NCBI GenBank assembly: GCA_017460835.1
Contig: JAFUAD010000022.1
Span: forward strand, 1 to 42,903
From: Oscillospiraceae bacterium
GTDB taxonomy: Bacteria; Bacillota; Clostridia; Oscillospirales; Ruminococcaceae
Direction of reading: 5' to 3'
DNA length: 42,903 bases
Shown one piece after another: positions 1 to 7,618 of this stretch. Below the pieces are notes generated by a model. The model saw nothing but the letters and a program-made list of their open reading frames with translations. It searched no databases and was not told where the DNA came from. Position numbers and translations under genes: made by a program. Numbering within the stretch: position 1 is the first letter of the stretch; the number at the start of each line of letters is the position of its first letter.

Positions 1-167
1 AGACTGCCGAGCCTGCACCTAAGAAGAAGTCGACAAGGAAAAAATCAGCAAGCAAAAAGTCCACAGCAAACTCAATATACACGACTGCCCCCAAAAAGAC
101 AGGCGGTCGAAAACAGAAAAGCGATACACATACAGCAACAGGTGAATCGCAAACATCAAGATTATAA
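1..167 (+). CDS. C-terminal end of an unidentified Lys/Thr/Ser-rich protein (partial)
   Basis: The third forward frame is open from the window edge to a TAA at 165-167 and encodes about 54 residues. The tail is strongly basic, with clusters such as KKKSTRKK and APKKTGGRKQK, and rich in Ala, Thr and Ser. Disordered tails like this occur on nucleic-acid-binding proteins (HU-like proteins, topoisomerases, some mobile-element proteins), but no domain is visible and the family cannot be named. Codons are AT-rich (AAA, AGA, ACA) unlike the genes that follow, so this may be the edge of an acquired segment. The start lies outside the window. The reading frame is inferred from composition and the clean stop. 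Confidence 0.45.
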   Translation, partial: TAEPAPKKKSTRKKSASKKSTANSIYTTAPKKTGGRKQKSDTHTATGESQTSRL

Positions 168-346
168 AATATAATATCGAAAAATGGACAGCGAGAAAAA
201 GAGAACGAAAAGAGAGCGATTTTGGTAGAAAATCTGGTAGAAGAAAATCGAATTTCGATAATTTATTCATCTACCGCAAAGTGCTGATAAACCCCATAGA
301 TACGGCATTTGAGCGAATTAAAAACGGATTTGTTCATATAATGTCA
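168..346. other. AT-rich intergenic stretch
   Basis: This stretch is visibly AT-rich compared with the rest of the window. It holds a short direct repeat of the form GGTAGAA (around 225 and 236) and no ORF with a ribosome binding site. No attachment site or terminator could be assigned. Confidence 0.4.
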
Positions 347-375
347 TTGACTTAATCAAGACTATGTGATATAAT
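347..375 (+). promoter_or_regulatory. Sigma-A promoter of the zinc operon with overlapping Fur/Zur-type operator candidate
   Basis: TTGACT (347-352) and TATAAT (370-375) are separated by 17 bp, a near-consensus vegetative promoter about 60 bp upstream of the regulator gene. The -35 lies in an imperfect palindrome, TTGACTTAATCAA (347-359), which matches its own reverse complement at 10 of 13 positions. An autoregulated Zur would be expected to bind here, but the operator assignment is inference. Confidence 0.75.
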
Positions 376-433
376 AAACTCAATTTGATATTGGTTCTTA
401 TTTTCATTTTCAGAAAGGACAGGCGATCAGACC

Positions 434-874
434 ATGCAGGGGAACAGAAAAAGCGAATATCAAACCAGACAAAAGGCGTGTGTGCTCGCATATCTGGAGG
501 CACATCCGGAGCAGCATATCACCGCGGCACAGCTTGTCGCGGCGCTGAGCCGGAACGGAACGCCCGTCGGGGCGGCGACCGTTTACCGGCAGCTCGAGCG
601 GCTTGAGGAGCAGGGGCTTGTCCGGCGTTACGTCATGGACGACGGCAACTCTGCCTGCTGGCAGTTCGGCGGCGAGGAGGCAAAGGCCGGCACCTGCCAT
701 TCGCATTTTCATCTGAAATGCACCGGCTGCGGCATCCTGATTCATCTCGACTGCGACCATCTCGCCGCGATCACCGCGCATGTCCGGGAGGATCACGGCT
801 TTGCGATTGACCCCGCGCGCACCACATTTTACGGGCTTTGCAGCGCTTGTGCAGAGCAAACATCGGAGGAATGA
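434..874 (+). CDS. zur: Fur-family zinc-responsive regulator (Zur-like)
   Basis: The 146-residue protein has the Fur fold: an N-terminal winged helix (about residues 10-65, with the recognition segment ATVYRQLERLEEQGLV) and a C-terminal metal-binding and dimerisation half. Visible metal ligands are the HSHFH cluster (89-93) and two CxxC pairs (CTGC 96-99, CSAC 136-139) that would hold the structural zinc. Fur, Zur and PerR cannot be separated by sequence alone, but it is the first gene of an operon with znuA, znuC and znuB, only 3 nt upstream of znuA, which favours Zur. It probably represses the operon, including itself, when zinc is plentiful. The spacing of the ribosome binding site is loose, but no better in-frame start is present. 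Confidence 0.85.
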   Translation: MQGNRKSEYQTRQKACVLAYLEAHPEQHITAAQLVAALSRNGTPVGAATVYRQLERLEEQGLVRRYVMDDGNSACWQFGGEEAKAGTCHSHFHLKCTGCGILIHLDCDHLAAITAHVREDHGFAIDPARTTFYGLCSACAEQTSEE

Positions 875-877
875 ACC

Positions 878-1837
878 ATGAAGCGACTGATACGCAAACT
901 CAAGGCGCTCGGCGCGGCACTGCTGCTCGGCACCGGCATGCTCGGCGTATTCGCGGGCTGCGGCAGCCGTGCGGACGACGGCAGAATGCAGATCGTGACG
1001 ACGGTCTTTGCGACCTACGATCTCACAAAGCAGCTTGTTGATAAGGCGGGGATTCCCTGCAATGTGAAGCTGCTGCTGACGCCCGGCGGCGAGAGCCATT
1101 CCTATGAGCCGTCGCCCTCCGATGTCTCCGCGATCCAGAGCTGCGACCTGTTTATCTATATCGGCGGAGCCTCGGAGCAATGGGCGGACAAGCTGATTTC
1201 CAGCTCACGCAAGGACAAGCGCAATCTGCGGATGTTCGACTGCGTGAATCTTCTCGCGGAGGAAACCGTCGAGGGCATGCAGGAGGAGGAAGAGGAAGAG
1301 GAGGAAGGCGAAATCGACGAGCACATCTGGACATCGCCGATGAATGCAGATTCGATGCTGAGCGCGATCAATGAAACGCTGCGGGAGATGGAGCCGGACA
1401 AGACCGCGGACTGCAATGCGGCATTTGAGGAGATTCACACAGAGCTGCTGGAGCTTGACCGGGAGGCAGCAGAAATCAAGGAGAATGCCCGGCGGAATAC
1501 GCTGGTTTTTGCCGACAGATTCCCGTTCCGCTATCTGACTGAAGCCTACGGCTGGGAGTATTACGCGGCATTCCCCGGATGCAGCAGCGACACGGACGCT
1601 TCCGCGGCGACGCTCTCCTTCCTGATTCAGAAGGTCAAGGACGAGCAGATCGGGACGGTGTTCTATCTCGAAAACTCGCAGCAGAAGATCTCGGATGCGG
1701 TCTGCAAGGCGACCGGCGCAAAGGCGGTCATGATGCAGTCCTGCAACAATGTATCGAAAGAGGATATGCAGTCCGGCAGGCATTATCAGGATTTCATGCG
1801 CGATAATCTTGCCGCAATCCGGGAGGCATTGAGCTGA
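878..1837 (+). CDS. znuA: Zinc ABC transporter substrate-binding lipoprotein
   Basis: This 319-residue protein of the cluster A-I (ZnuA/AdcA/TroA) metal-binding family captures Zn2+ outside the membrane and delivers it to ZnuB. It has a lipoprotein signal with lipobox FAGC (Cys28). Likely metal ligands are His74 (in GESHSYEPSP) and His149 (in DEHIWTSP). Most ZnuA proteins carry a His-rich loop before the second ligand; here the loop is eight consecutive glutamates (136-143). At the third-ligand position the motif reads FADRFPF, so Asp213 replaces the usual His. It lies between zur and znuC, 1 nt from znuC. Zinc rather than manganese is inferred from context. Confidence 0.88.
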   Translation: MKRLIRKLKALGAALLLGTGMLGVFAGCGSRADDGRMQIVTTVFATYDLTKQLVDKAGIPCNVKLLLTPGGESHSYEPSPSDVSAIQSCDLFIYIGGASEQWADKLISSSRKDKRNLRMFDCVNLLAEETVEGMQEEEEEEEEGEIDEHIWTSPMNADSMLSAINETLREMEPDKTADCNAAFEEIHTELLELDREAAEIKENARRNTLVFADRFPFRYLTEAYGWEYYAAFPGCSSDTDASAATLSFLIQKVKDEQIGTVFYLENSQQKISDAVCKATGAKAVMMQSCNNVSKEDMQSGRHYQDFMRDNLAAIREALS

Positions 1838-1838
1838 T

Positions 1839-2618
1839 ATGGCATATATTACATGCAGGGACATTACCCTGCGCTATGAATCGCTGGTCGTGCAGGAGCA
1901 TCTGAGCTTTTCGGTCGAAAAGGGCGATTATCTCTGCATCGTCGGAGAAAACGGCTCGGGCAAGAGCACGCTGATGAAATGCCTGCTCGGGCTGAAAACC
2001 GTCGATGCCGGCACGCTGACGCTCGGCGACGGCCTGAAGCGCAATGAGATCGGCTATCTGCCGCAGCAGAGCCAGATTCAGCGGAGCTTTCCGGCGTCGG
2101 TGCGGGAGGTCGTGCTCTCCGGCTGCCTGAACGGCGGCTTCTTCCACCCGTTCTATACGAAGGCGGACAAGGCGCGCGCCGCCGAGCAGATGGAATGCCT
2201 GAATATCACGGCGCTTGCCGACCGCTGTTACCGCGAGCTCTCCGGCGGACAGCAGCAGCGTGTGCTGCTTGCGCGGGCGCTCTGTGCGACAAAAAAGCTC
2301 CTGCTGCTCGATGAACCGCTGACCGGCCTTGACCCGCTGGTCGCGACGGAGCTCTATGCCATTCTGCGGCATATTCACGAGGAGCACGGCATCACGATCA
2401 TCATGGTGACGCACGATGTGGAATGCGCGGTGCGGCATGCCAAGTCGATTCTGCATATCGGCAAGCAGGAGAGCTTCTTCGGGAGCTGCGCCGAATATGA
2501 AAACAGCGCAGTCGGAAAGCGCTTTCTCGGCGAGAATATCACGCCGGAGCACTGCTCCAACTGCGAACGGCATCCGCACAAGCATGCGCATGCGCACGGG
2601 AAGGAGGCGGCGGAATGA
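1839..2618 (+). CDS. znuC: Zinc ABC transporter ATP-binding protein
   Basis: The 259-residue cytoplasmic ATPase of the zinc importer has Walker A (GENGSGKST, about residues 36-44), a Q-loop region (LPQQSQ), the ABC signature LSGGQQQR, Walker B (LLLLDEP) and the switch histidine in VTHD. The C-terminus carries a Cys/His tail beginning HCSNCERHPH and containing six His, absent from generic ABC ATPases. It could bind zinc and act as a buffer or sensor. The gene overlaps znuB by 4 nt (ATGA), so translation is probably coupled. Confidence 0.9.
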   Translation: MAYITCRDITLRYESLVVQEHLSFSVEKGDYLCIVGENGSGKSTLMKCLLGLKTVDAGTLTLGDGLKRNEIGYLPQQSQIQRSFPASVREVVLSGCLNGGFFHPFYTKADKARAAEQMECLNITALADRCYRELSGGQQQRVLLARALCATKKLLLLDEPLTGLDPLVATELYAILRHIHEEHGITIIMVTHDVECAVRHAKSILHIGKQESFFGSCAEYENSAVGKRFLGENITPEHCSNCERHPHKHAHAHGKEAAE

Positions 2619-3460
2619 ACGATCTTTCTGCGATTCTGACACCGGAGTATGTTTCTGTCATACTGCTGCCCGCGCTGATCGCCGGCATTGCAGTCAGCCT
2701 GTGTTCGAGCCTTCTGGGCGTCAGTCTGGTGCTGAAGCGCTGCTCGATGATCGGCGACGGGCTGTCACATGTCGGCTACGGCACACTTTGCATCGCGATC
2801 GCAATGGGCTGGGCGCCGATGAAGGTGACGGTTCCGGTTGTGATCGCCGCGGCGTACATTCTGCTGCGGCTCTCCGAGAGCAGCCGGCTCGGCGGCGATA
2901 CCGCCATTGCGCTGTTCTCGACCTCTGCACTGGCGCTCGGCATCTTCGCTTCCTCAAAGGCGAATCTCACGACCGATGTTAGCCACTACATGTTCGGCAG
3001 CATCCTCGCAATGACCCGCAGCGACGTGATTTTCAGCGTGATTTTAAGCGTCTGCGTGCTGCTGGTGTATCTGCTGTTTTATGACAAAATTTTCGCCGTG
3101 ACCTTTGATGAGAATTTCGCGCGCGCAACGGGGCTGAACGTCCGGTTTTACAATCTGCTGATTGCGGTGCTGACGGCGGTGACGGTCGTGCTCGGCATGA
3201 TGATGATGGGCGCGCTGCTGATTTCGAGCCTGATGATCTTTCCGGCGGTGACGGCGATGCGGCTCTGCAAGCGCTTCCGCGCGGTCGTGCTGACGGCGGT
3301 TGCGGTGTCGGTAAGCTGCTTCCTGCTGGGACTGCTGTTCTCGCTGTGGTTTGATACGGCAGTGGGCGCGAGCGTGATTCTTGTGAATCTGGCATTCTTT
3401 CTGCTGTCGTCGCTGGTATCCTGTATCTTCCGGAGAAAGGGCGACCGCAGCGCAAAATGA
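2615..3460 (+). CDS. znuB: Zinc ABC transporter permease
   Basis: This is a 281-residue polytopic membrane protein of the ABC-3 family (ZnuB/AdcB/TroC). It has about eight hydrophobic segments and the family signature SMIGDGLSHVGYG near residues 47-59. It forms the zinc channel with ZnuC. It is the last gene of the operon; a strong hairpin follows within 20 nt. Length and membrane pattern are normal for the family. Confidence 0.9.
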   Translation: MNDLSAILTPEYVSVILLPALIAGIAVSLCSSLLGVSLVLKRCSMIGDGLSHVGYGTLCIAIAMGWAPMKVTVPVVIAAAYILLRLSESSRLGGDTAIALFSTSALALGIFASSKANLTTDVSHYMFGSILAMTRSDVIFSVILSVCVLLVYLLFYDKIFAVTFDENFARATGLNVRFYNLLIAVLTAVTVVLGMMMMGALLISSLMIFPAVTAMRLCKRFRAVVLTAVAVSVSCFLLGLLFSLWFDTAVGASVILVNLAFFLLSSLVSCIFRRKGDRSAK

Positions 3461-3469
3461 ACGAAAAAA

Positions 3470-3499
3470 AGAAATCGCCCCGCAATGCGGGGCATTTCT
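3470..3499 (-). terminator. Intrinsic terminator between convergent znuB and the acidic-protein gene
   Basis: GCCCCGC (3477-3483) pairs with GCGGGGC (3487-3493), extended by AGAAAT/ATTTCT outside a single bulged C. Read on the minus strand the hairpin is followed by a T-rich tract (complement of 3462-3475), so it mainly ends the minus-strand gene. It may also stop znuB transcripts. Confidence 0.75.
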
Positions 3500-3526
3500 G
3501 CTTGTAGAAGCACTTTATACCTTTTT

Positions 3527-4303
3527 TCAGAAGATGCTGTTTTTCATGAGCCCGCTTCCGATGACGGAAACAGCCTCGCCGGTCTCGCCGTCGATTTCAA
3601 AAATCGCAAGGTCAGAATCATCAAAATCCGTTTCATCAAAGTCGATTTCCTCATCGCAACAGTCAATGAGGAATCCTGCCTTCTCGTAGAGCGCATCCAG
3701 TCTGGCATAGAGCTGATCGAGCTCCTCCTCATACTTCGCATACGCCGCGTCGATCTGCTCGTCGGTCATTTCATCGCCGCAGTCGCCGAAGATCAGTTCG
3801 TCGATCTCATCAATCCGCGCATTGATCTGCTGATACTCGCTGAATTCCTCCTCGGTGAGCGCTTCCTTCAGATCGTCGTCGAAATCATCGCCGAGATCAT
3901 CGTACAAGCCGGACTTCTCCTCCAGCTCGTCGATCCGCTCCCAGAGCGCGTCGATCTCCGGGCTGTCCTCCTCCCAGAAATCGTCATCGTCGGCGTGCTC
4001 CTGCATGATTGCATCCAGCCTCTCATAGAGCTCCTTCAGCTCGGCATATTCCGCATCGGTCAGGTCTCCCTGCTCCTCCGGGATGCAGTCCGTGAGGGAA
4101 GGGCAGAGCATTTCGGTGCAGTACAGCCCGTCCTCCTCTGTCATGAGCGCAAAGCCGGAATTGCAGCAGTCAAACGATTTCGTGCAGACTGCCGTCTGTT
4201 CGTTCGCAGTCTCAGTGCCCGCAGCGGATGCACGGATGCCGCAGGGGAGCAGCGCAGCGGCTGCTGCGAGGATGACTGCCTTTTTCTTCAATGTCTGTTT
4301 CAT
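3527..4303 (-). CDS. Secreted acidic protein of unknown function
   Basis: The start at 4303 is chosen because AGGAGG lies 9 nt upstream; a longer frame from 4369 lacks a site. The 258-residue product begins MKQTLKKKAVILAAAAALLP, a clear Sec signal peptide with likely cleavage near ASA-AGT. The mature part has several Cys (CTKSFDCCNSGF, CTEMLCPSLTDC, and a later DCC) that could form disulfides. A long helical region rich in Asp, Glu, Leu and Tyr follows, with repeated LYERLDA, LWERIDELEE and LYARLDALYE units, suggestive of coiled coil. No known domain was recognised. The negative charge could suit Ca2+ or wall binding (inference). It is monocistronic and convergent with znuB. Confidence 0.8.
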   Translation of the reverse strand: MKQTLKKKAVILAAAAALLPCGIRASAAGTETANEQTAVCTKSFDCCNSGFALMTEEDGLYCTEMLCPSLTDCIPEEQGDLTDAEYAELKELYERLDAIMQEHADDDDFWEEDSPEIDALWERIDELEEKSGLYDDLGDDFDDDLKEALTEEEFSEYQQINARIDEIDELIFGDCGDEMTDEQIDAAYAKYEEELDQLYARLDALYEKAGFLIDCCDEEIDFDETDFDDSDLAIFEIDGETGEAVSVIGSGLMKNSIF

Positions 4304-4515
4304 AGTCTGATACCTCCTGATTTCGGATTGAACCGAACCTGTTGTTCCGGTCTGATTCGATTGCGGCATACCGCGCAGAAACGATCACCGGTTCTCTGTC
4401 AGGAAACTGTCACGGAAGCGGGCGAATGGGCATCCGCCGGCGCCTTCCGTATCCTCATTATAACACATCTACGCAGAAAAAGCAATGGAAAAGCAAATTT
4501 TCTTTCGTATCATCC

Positions 4516-4560
4516 TCAAAAAAAGCAGCGGATATGACAGTGCTCCCGTGTCATACCCGC
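4516..4560 (-). terminator. Intrinsic terminator of the Fic gene
   Basis: A 12-bp stem (4528-4539 with 4549-4560, one G-T pair) lies just past the Fic stop codon. On the minus strand it is followed by GCTGC and then a run of T (complement of 4518-4524). Confidence 0.75.
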
Positions 4561-4586
4561 TTTTATGATTTCGTCCGCTCCCGGAA

Positions 4587-5321
4587 TCAGCCGTTTACAA
4601 TGACCTCAGAGAGCGCCTGCCGCAGCAGATCCTTTTTACCCTGTGCCGCCTGGATTGCGGCAGATGCCAGTAAATTGGCATCGCAGCGGCCGAATAGCGC
4701 CCTTCTGCCTGTGTTTTTCACAAGCAGCGTGATAAAAAGGCGGAGTGTTCTGCCGTTTCCGTCGCGGAACGGATGCAGCAGATTCAGGTCATCGTACAGC
4801 CCGGTCAGCTCCTCCAGAAAGGCTTTGTCATCCAGCCCGGTCAGATAATTCTGCTGCTTCAGCCTGAGAAAGCGTGCCTCGGCGATTCCGCTGATTTCCT
4901 CGGCAGGGCAAAACACGGTTCCCTTTTTGGAGATCGGGATGGTTCGCACGGTCCCTGCCCAGTCATACAGATCACCGAACAGCGCCTTATGCAGCCCCTT
5001 GTAATACGCAAAGTCAACATGCTCAAAAACCGTCTCTGCTTCAAGCTGCGCTGCGAGGCTGGTTACGAGCTTCTGCTCGACCGTTGACAGCTTTTTCTGA
5101 TCCTGAATATGGAAGCGGTTGATGAGAACGGTCGTATTGGGATAACAGTCTGCCCGGGTGCCTGAAATATCGTAGATTGCCATTGCAACCAGCTCGTCAT
5201 GGGAAATTCTGTTGTCCAGAAAGTCCCGGATTCTGGCAATGTCCTGCTCGGTCGGATGCAGCCCCTCTATTTCGGCGGAAGCAACTGCATTGCTGACAGC
5301 CTGTTCTTTTGCGGATTCCAT
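4587..5321 (-). CDS. Fic-domain AMP-transferase with built-in VbhA-like inhibitory helix
   Basis: The product (244 residues from ATG 5321, GAGG 8 nt upstream) carries a perfect Fic motif, HPFRDGNGRTLR (183-194). Fic proteins transfer AMP from ATP to target hydroxyls, using the motif His as base. Residues 1-48 resemble the VbhA antitoxin fold and contain SAEIEG (15-20), matching the inhibitory consensus [S/T]xxxE[G/N], in which the Glu blocks productive ATP binding. VbhA is normally a separate protein; here it precedes the Fic domain, the class II arrangement. The region DCYPNTTVLINRF (58-70) is typical of the Fic N-terminal lobe. There is no separate antitoxin gene. The target is unknown: self-regulated toxin or housekeeping AMPylator are both possible. 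Confidence 0.88.
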   Translation of the reverse strand: MESAKEQAVSNAVASAEIEGLHPTEQDIARIRDFLDNRISHDELVAMAIYDISGTRADCYPNTTVLINRFHIQDQKKLSTVEQKLVTSLAAQLEAETVFEHVDFAYYKGLHKALFGDLYDWAGTVRTIPISKKGTVFCPAEEISGIAEARFLRLKQQNYLTGLDDKAFLEELTGLYDDLNLLHPFRDGNGRTLRLFITLLVKNTGRRALFGRCDANLLASAAIQAAQGKKDLLRQALSEVIVNG

Positions 5322-5383
5322 GTGCGTCACCTCATTTCAATTTGTATGATACCCCGAGCGGCATCCCTGCGTTCCGTACAAGA

Positions 5384-5407
5384 GAAGCTCCCCGATCGGG
5401 GAGCTTC
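5384..5407 (-). terminator. Hairpin downstream of the kinase-cluster operon
   Basis: GAAGCTCCCC (5384-5393) and GGGGAGCTTC (5398-5407) form a perfect 10-bp stem with loop GATC. It lies between the last gene of the phosphosignalling operon and the Fic gene. The U tract is poor (TCTTGT), so termination may be partial. Confidence 0.55.
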
Positions 5408-5453
5408 CGGCGGAGCACGCGGGGCCGGCCGCACAGATCATGCTGCCGGATTG

Positions 5454-6179
5454 TTATTTTACGATGACGGTCATCACAGAAAGATTGTCGTGTTCGCCGC
5501 TGACACGGCTCATGATGCGCAGCAGGAGCAGCTCTGCCCACTGCTCCGCCGTCTGAGCCTTAGTGAAATCGACGGCAATTTCCTCGTCCTGCAAATATTC
5601 CCATGCGCCGTCCGAGCAGAGGAAATACCCGTCGCCCGGCTCCGGCGGCTCATTCGAGGCATAGATGCTCGGCTCAAAGCGATCCTCGCTGCCGAGCGAC
5701 CGCAGCAGCCGGGACTGATCCTCGTCCGTTGCGATCTGTCTGCGGGTGATCTCGCCCGCCTTGTATTTTTTGAATGCAACAGAGTGATCCTCTGTGCAGC
5801 TCACGATCCGGTTCCCGTGCAGGCGGTATATGCGGGAATCTCCCGTATTCGCCCAGTATGCGTAAGCATCGGTCAGCACCAGCGCGGAAGCGGTTGTCTT
5901 GATGACGGTGCCGCGTTCCTGCTGAAGCCCCAGTATCGCAGCATTTGCCTCCGCAAAGACGCGCTGCATCTGTGCTGCGGGGTCGCCCTCTGAGAAGTCC
6001 CAGCCGAATACGATCGCTTCGGCCGCCATCGCAGAGGCTTCCTCGCCGCGTGCATGTCCGCCCAGCCCGTCTGCGACGACAAAGATGCCGCTGCCCTCGG
6101 GCGTGATCCGGTTTTCCACCGCGTCCTCGTTATAGCTCCTGCCGCCCTGATCGGTATACGAATAGACGTCGAGCTCCAT
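5454..6179 (-). CDS. PP2C-family serine/threonine phosphatase
   Basis: This 241-residue cytoplasmic metal-dependent phosphatase removes phosphate from Ser/Thr. PP2C motifs are complete: RSYNED (14-19), VVADGLGGHARGEE with metal-binding Asp37, TGDSRIYRL (112-120), LCSDGAWE with Asp190, and EHDNLSV with Asp231-Asn232. No membrane segment is present. It is the last gene of the kinase cluster, and its ATG overlaps the upstream stop codon (TAATG), implying translational coupling to the protease-FHA gene. It probably opposes the kinase encoded at 9464-11830. Confidence 0.93.
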   Translation of the reverse strand: MELDVYSYTDQGGRSYNEDAVENRITPEGSGIFVVADGLGGHARGEEASAMAAEAIVFGWDFSEGDPAAQMQRVFAEANAAILGLQQERGTVIKTTASALVLTDAYAYWANTGDSRIYRLHGNRIVSCTEDHSVAFKKYKAGEITRRQIATDEDQSRLLRSLGSEDRFEPSIYASNEPPEPGDGYFLCSDGAWEYLQDEEIAVDFTKAQTAEQWAELLLLRIMSRVSGEHDNLSVMTVIVK

Positions 6180-7564
6180 TACTGCTCCACTTCCAGCCGA
6201 AACAGATTCGCTTTGTCGCCTGCATAGAAGCTCTGGCCGGGCGCCACCGGAACGGGCACGTTCGGTGTGATCTTGAGGCCGGTTGACAGGAATGTACCGT
6301 AGGTTGACCCCAGATCGGTCAGCATGAACTGATTGGACGCTGCATTATAGGCGACGCAGCAATGCTTTCCGCTGACGCCGGGTGTTCCCTCCGGGAAGGT
6401 GATGTCACAGCCGCCGCCGACACGGCCGATCGTCACGGGATCCTTGCCGACTGCAAAGGTCTGGCCGGAATGCTGTGCCGAAAGTCCGCGGATGACCGCG
6501 CGCTTGGCACCGGCTGCCGGATTTGCCGGAGCAGCGCCGCCGGCCGGCTTCTTTTTCTTCAGCAGGAGGATGATGACAGCCGCTGCGGCTGCGACACCGG
6601 CAACTGCGCAGATCACGATGATCAGGGTGTTGGAATCATCGTCGGAGGCCTTTGCAGAGGCCTTCTTCGCGGTCTGGTAGGGGATCGAATTCTTGTCGAG
6701 GAAGCGCATCACCTCGGTGCTGTTGATGGCATAGTAATCCGCTTCGATCTGATCCTCATACGGAGAGGTGGAATAGACATTGGTGTTGACGCCGAGCACT
6801 GCGCCGTCCTCGTCCACCAGCGGGCCGCCGGAGTTGCCGTGCTGGATGGTCGCATCAATGGAAATACGCTCAACGCCCTTGCCCTCGCTCGCAACCAGAC
6901 GGGTGATCGAGCCCTTGTGTACGGTGACATCCTCGATTCCGTATTTGCTTGCGCCGGTGAAATCGTTATCCGCATTGCCGGGGAAGCCGAGCGTATAGAC
7001 CGTATCGCCGACCATTTTCTCCGTCGCTTCCTTCAGCTTCAGGCATTTGCGCTTATCGGTCGGTGTGCGGAGACGCAGCACCGCCAGATCGACCTTGTCT
7101 ACCTCGCCGTGGCAGTCAACATACGCCACATCGTAATCGTCCTGATCGTAATAAACGCGCAGCTCGCAGGAATCCGCAGCAATAAACAGATATGCCGTCC
7201 GGCCGCTGGAAACAGTTTCGCTGCCGATATACTCCAGATACCCGCCGCCCTCGCTGGCTTCGATATAGCTCTCGACGACATGGCAGTTCGTGAGGATATA
7301 CTGCGCATTGGAGGTGGAATCTCCGACGAAGAAGCCGGAGCCCGAGCTGTATTCGAGCTCGCTGCCCAGACTCTCCTGCGCATCAATCGTATCTCCGTCA
7401 TAGGAGAGGATGAGCGAGGCGTCCTTCAGATAGAACACAACCGCAACAACGCCCTTTTTTGTGTCATTGTCAAATGCCGCAGCCGGGAAAGCCGCAGCGC
7501 CCGCAAGGGATGCCGTCATTCCGACGGAGGCGAGCAGTGCTGCCGTTCGTTTCATGATTTTCAT
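6179..7564 (-). CDS. Membrane-anchored trypsin-like serine protease with C-terminal FHA domain
   Basis: Start 7564 is chosen for AAGGA 9 nt upstream. The 461-residue protein has a signal sequence (1-30), an S1-type protease domain (about 35-295) with triad candidates His95 (LTNCHVV), Asp159 (VDLAVLRL) and Ser245 (QHGNSGGPLV), a transmembrane helix (313-335), a KKKK stop-transfer, an Ala/Pro linker and an FHA domain (about 365-458: TIGR, VSGKH, DLGSTYGTFL). The protease should lie outside the membrane and the phosphothreonine-binding FHA inside. Flanked by PP2C genes and downstream of a kinase, it may be an effector whose state or position follows cytoplasmic phosphorylation (inference). Substrate unknown. 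Confidence 0.9.
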   Translation of the reverse strand: MKIMKRTAALLASVGMTASLAGAAAFPAAAFDNDTKKGVVAVVFYLKDASLILSYDGDTIDAQESLGSELEYSSGSGFFVGDSTSNAQYILTNCHVVESYIEASEGGGYLEYIGSETVSSGRTAYLFIAADSCELRVYYDQDDYDVAYVDCHGEVDKVDLAVLRLRTPTDKRKCLKLKEATEKMVGDTVYTLGFPGNADNDFTGASKYGIEDVTVHKGSITRLVASEGKGVERISIDATIQHGNSGGPLVDEDGAVLGVNTNVYSTSPYEDQIEADYYAINSTEVMRFLDKNSIPYQTAKKASAKASDDDSNTLIIVICAVAGVAAAAAVIILLLKKKKPAGGAAPANPAAGAKRAVIRGLSAQHSGQTFAVGKDPVTIGRVGGGCDITFPEGTPGVSGKHCCVAYNAASNQFMLTDLGSTYGTFLSTGLKITPNVPVPVAPGQSFYAGDKANLFRLEVEQ

Positions 7565-7618
7565 ATTTTTTAGTCCTTTCCGTATTTTTCGTCCCTTTTC
7601 AAGGTGGCATACCTGCAA

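Noticed and set aside
19-270. Minus-strand ORF of 83 codons with a hydrophobic product
   Set aside because: It lies opposite a Lys-rich reading frame in AT-rich DNA, which makes hydrophobic antisense products by itself, and its ATG has no ribosome binding site.
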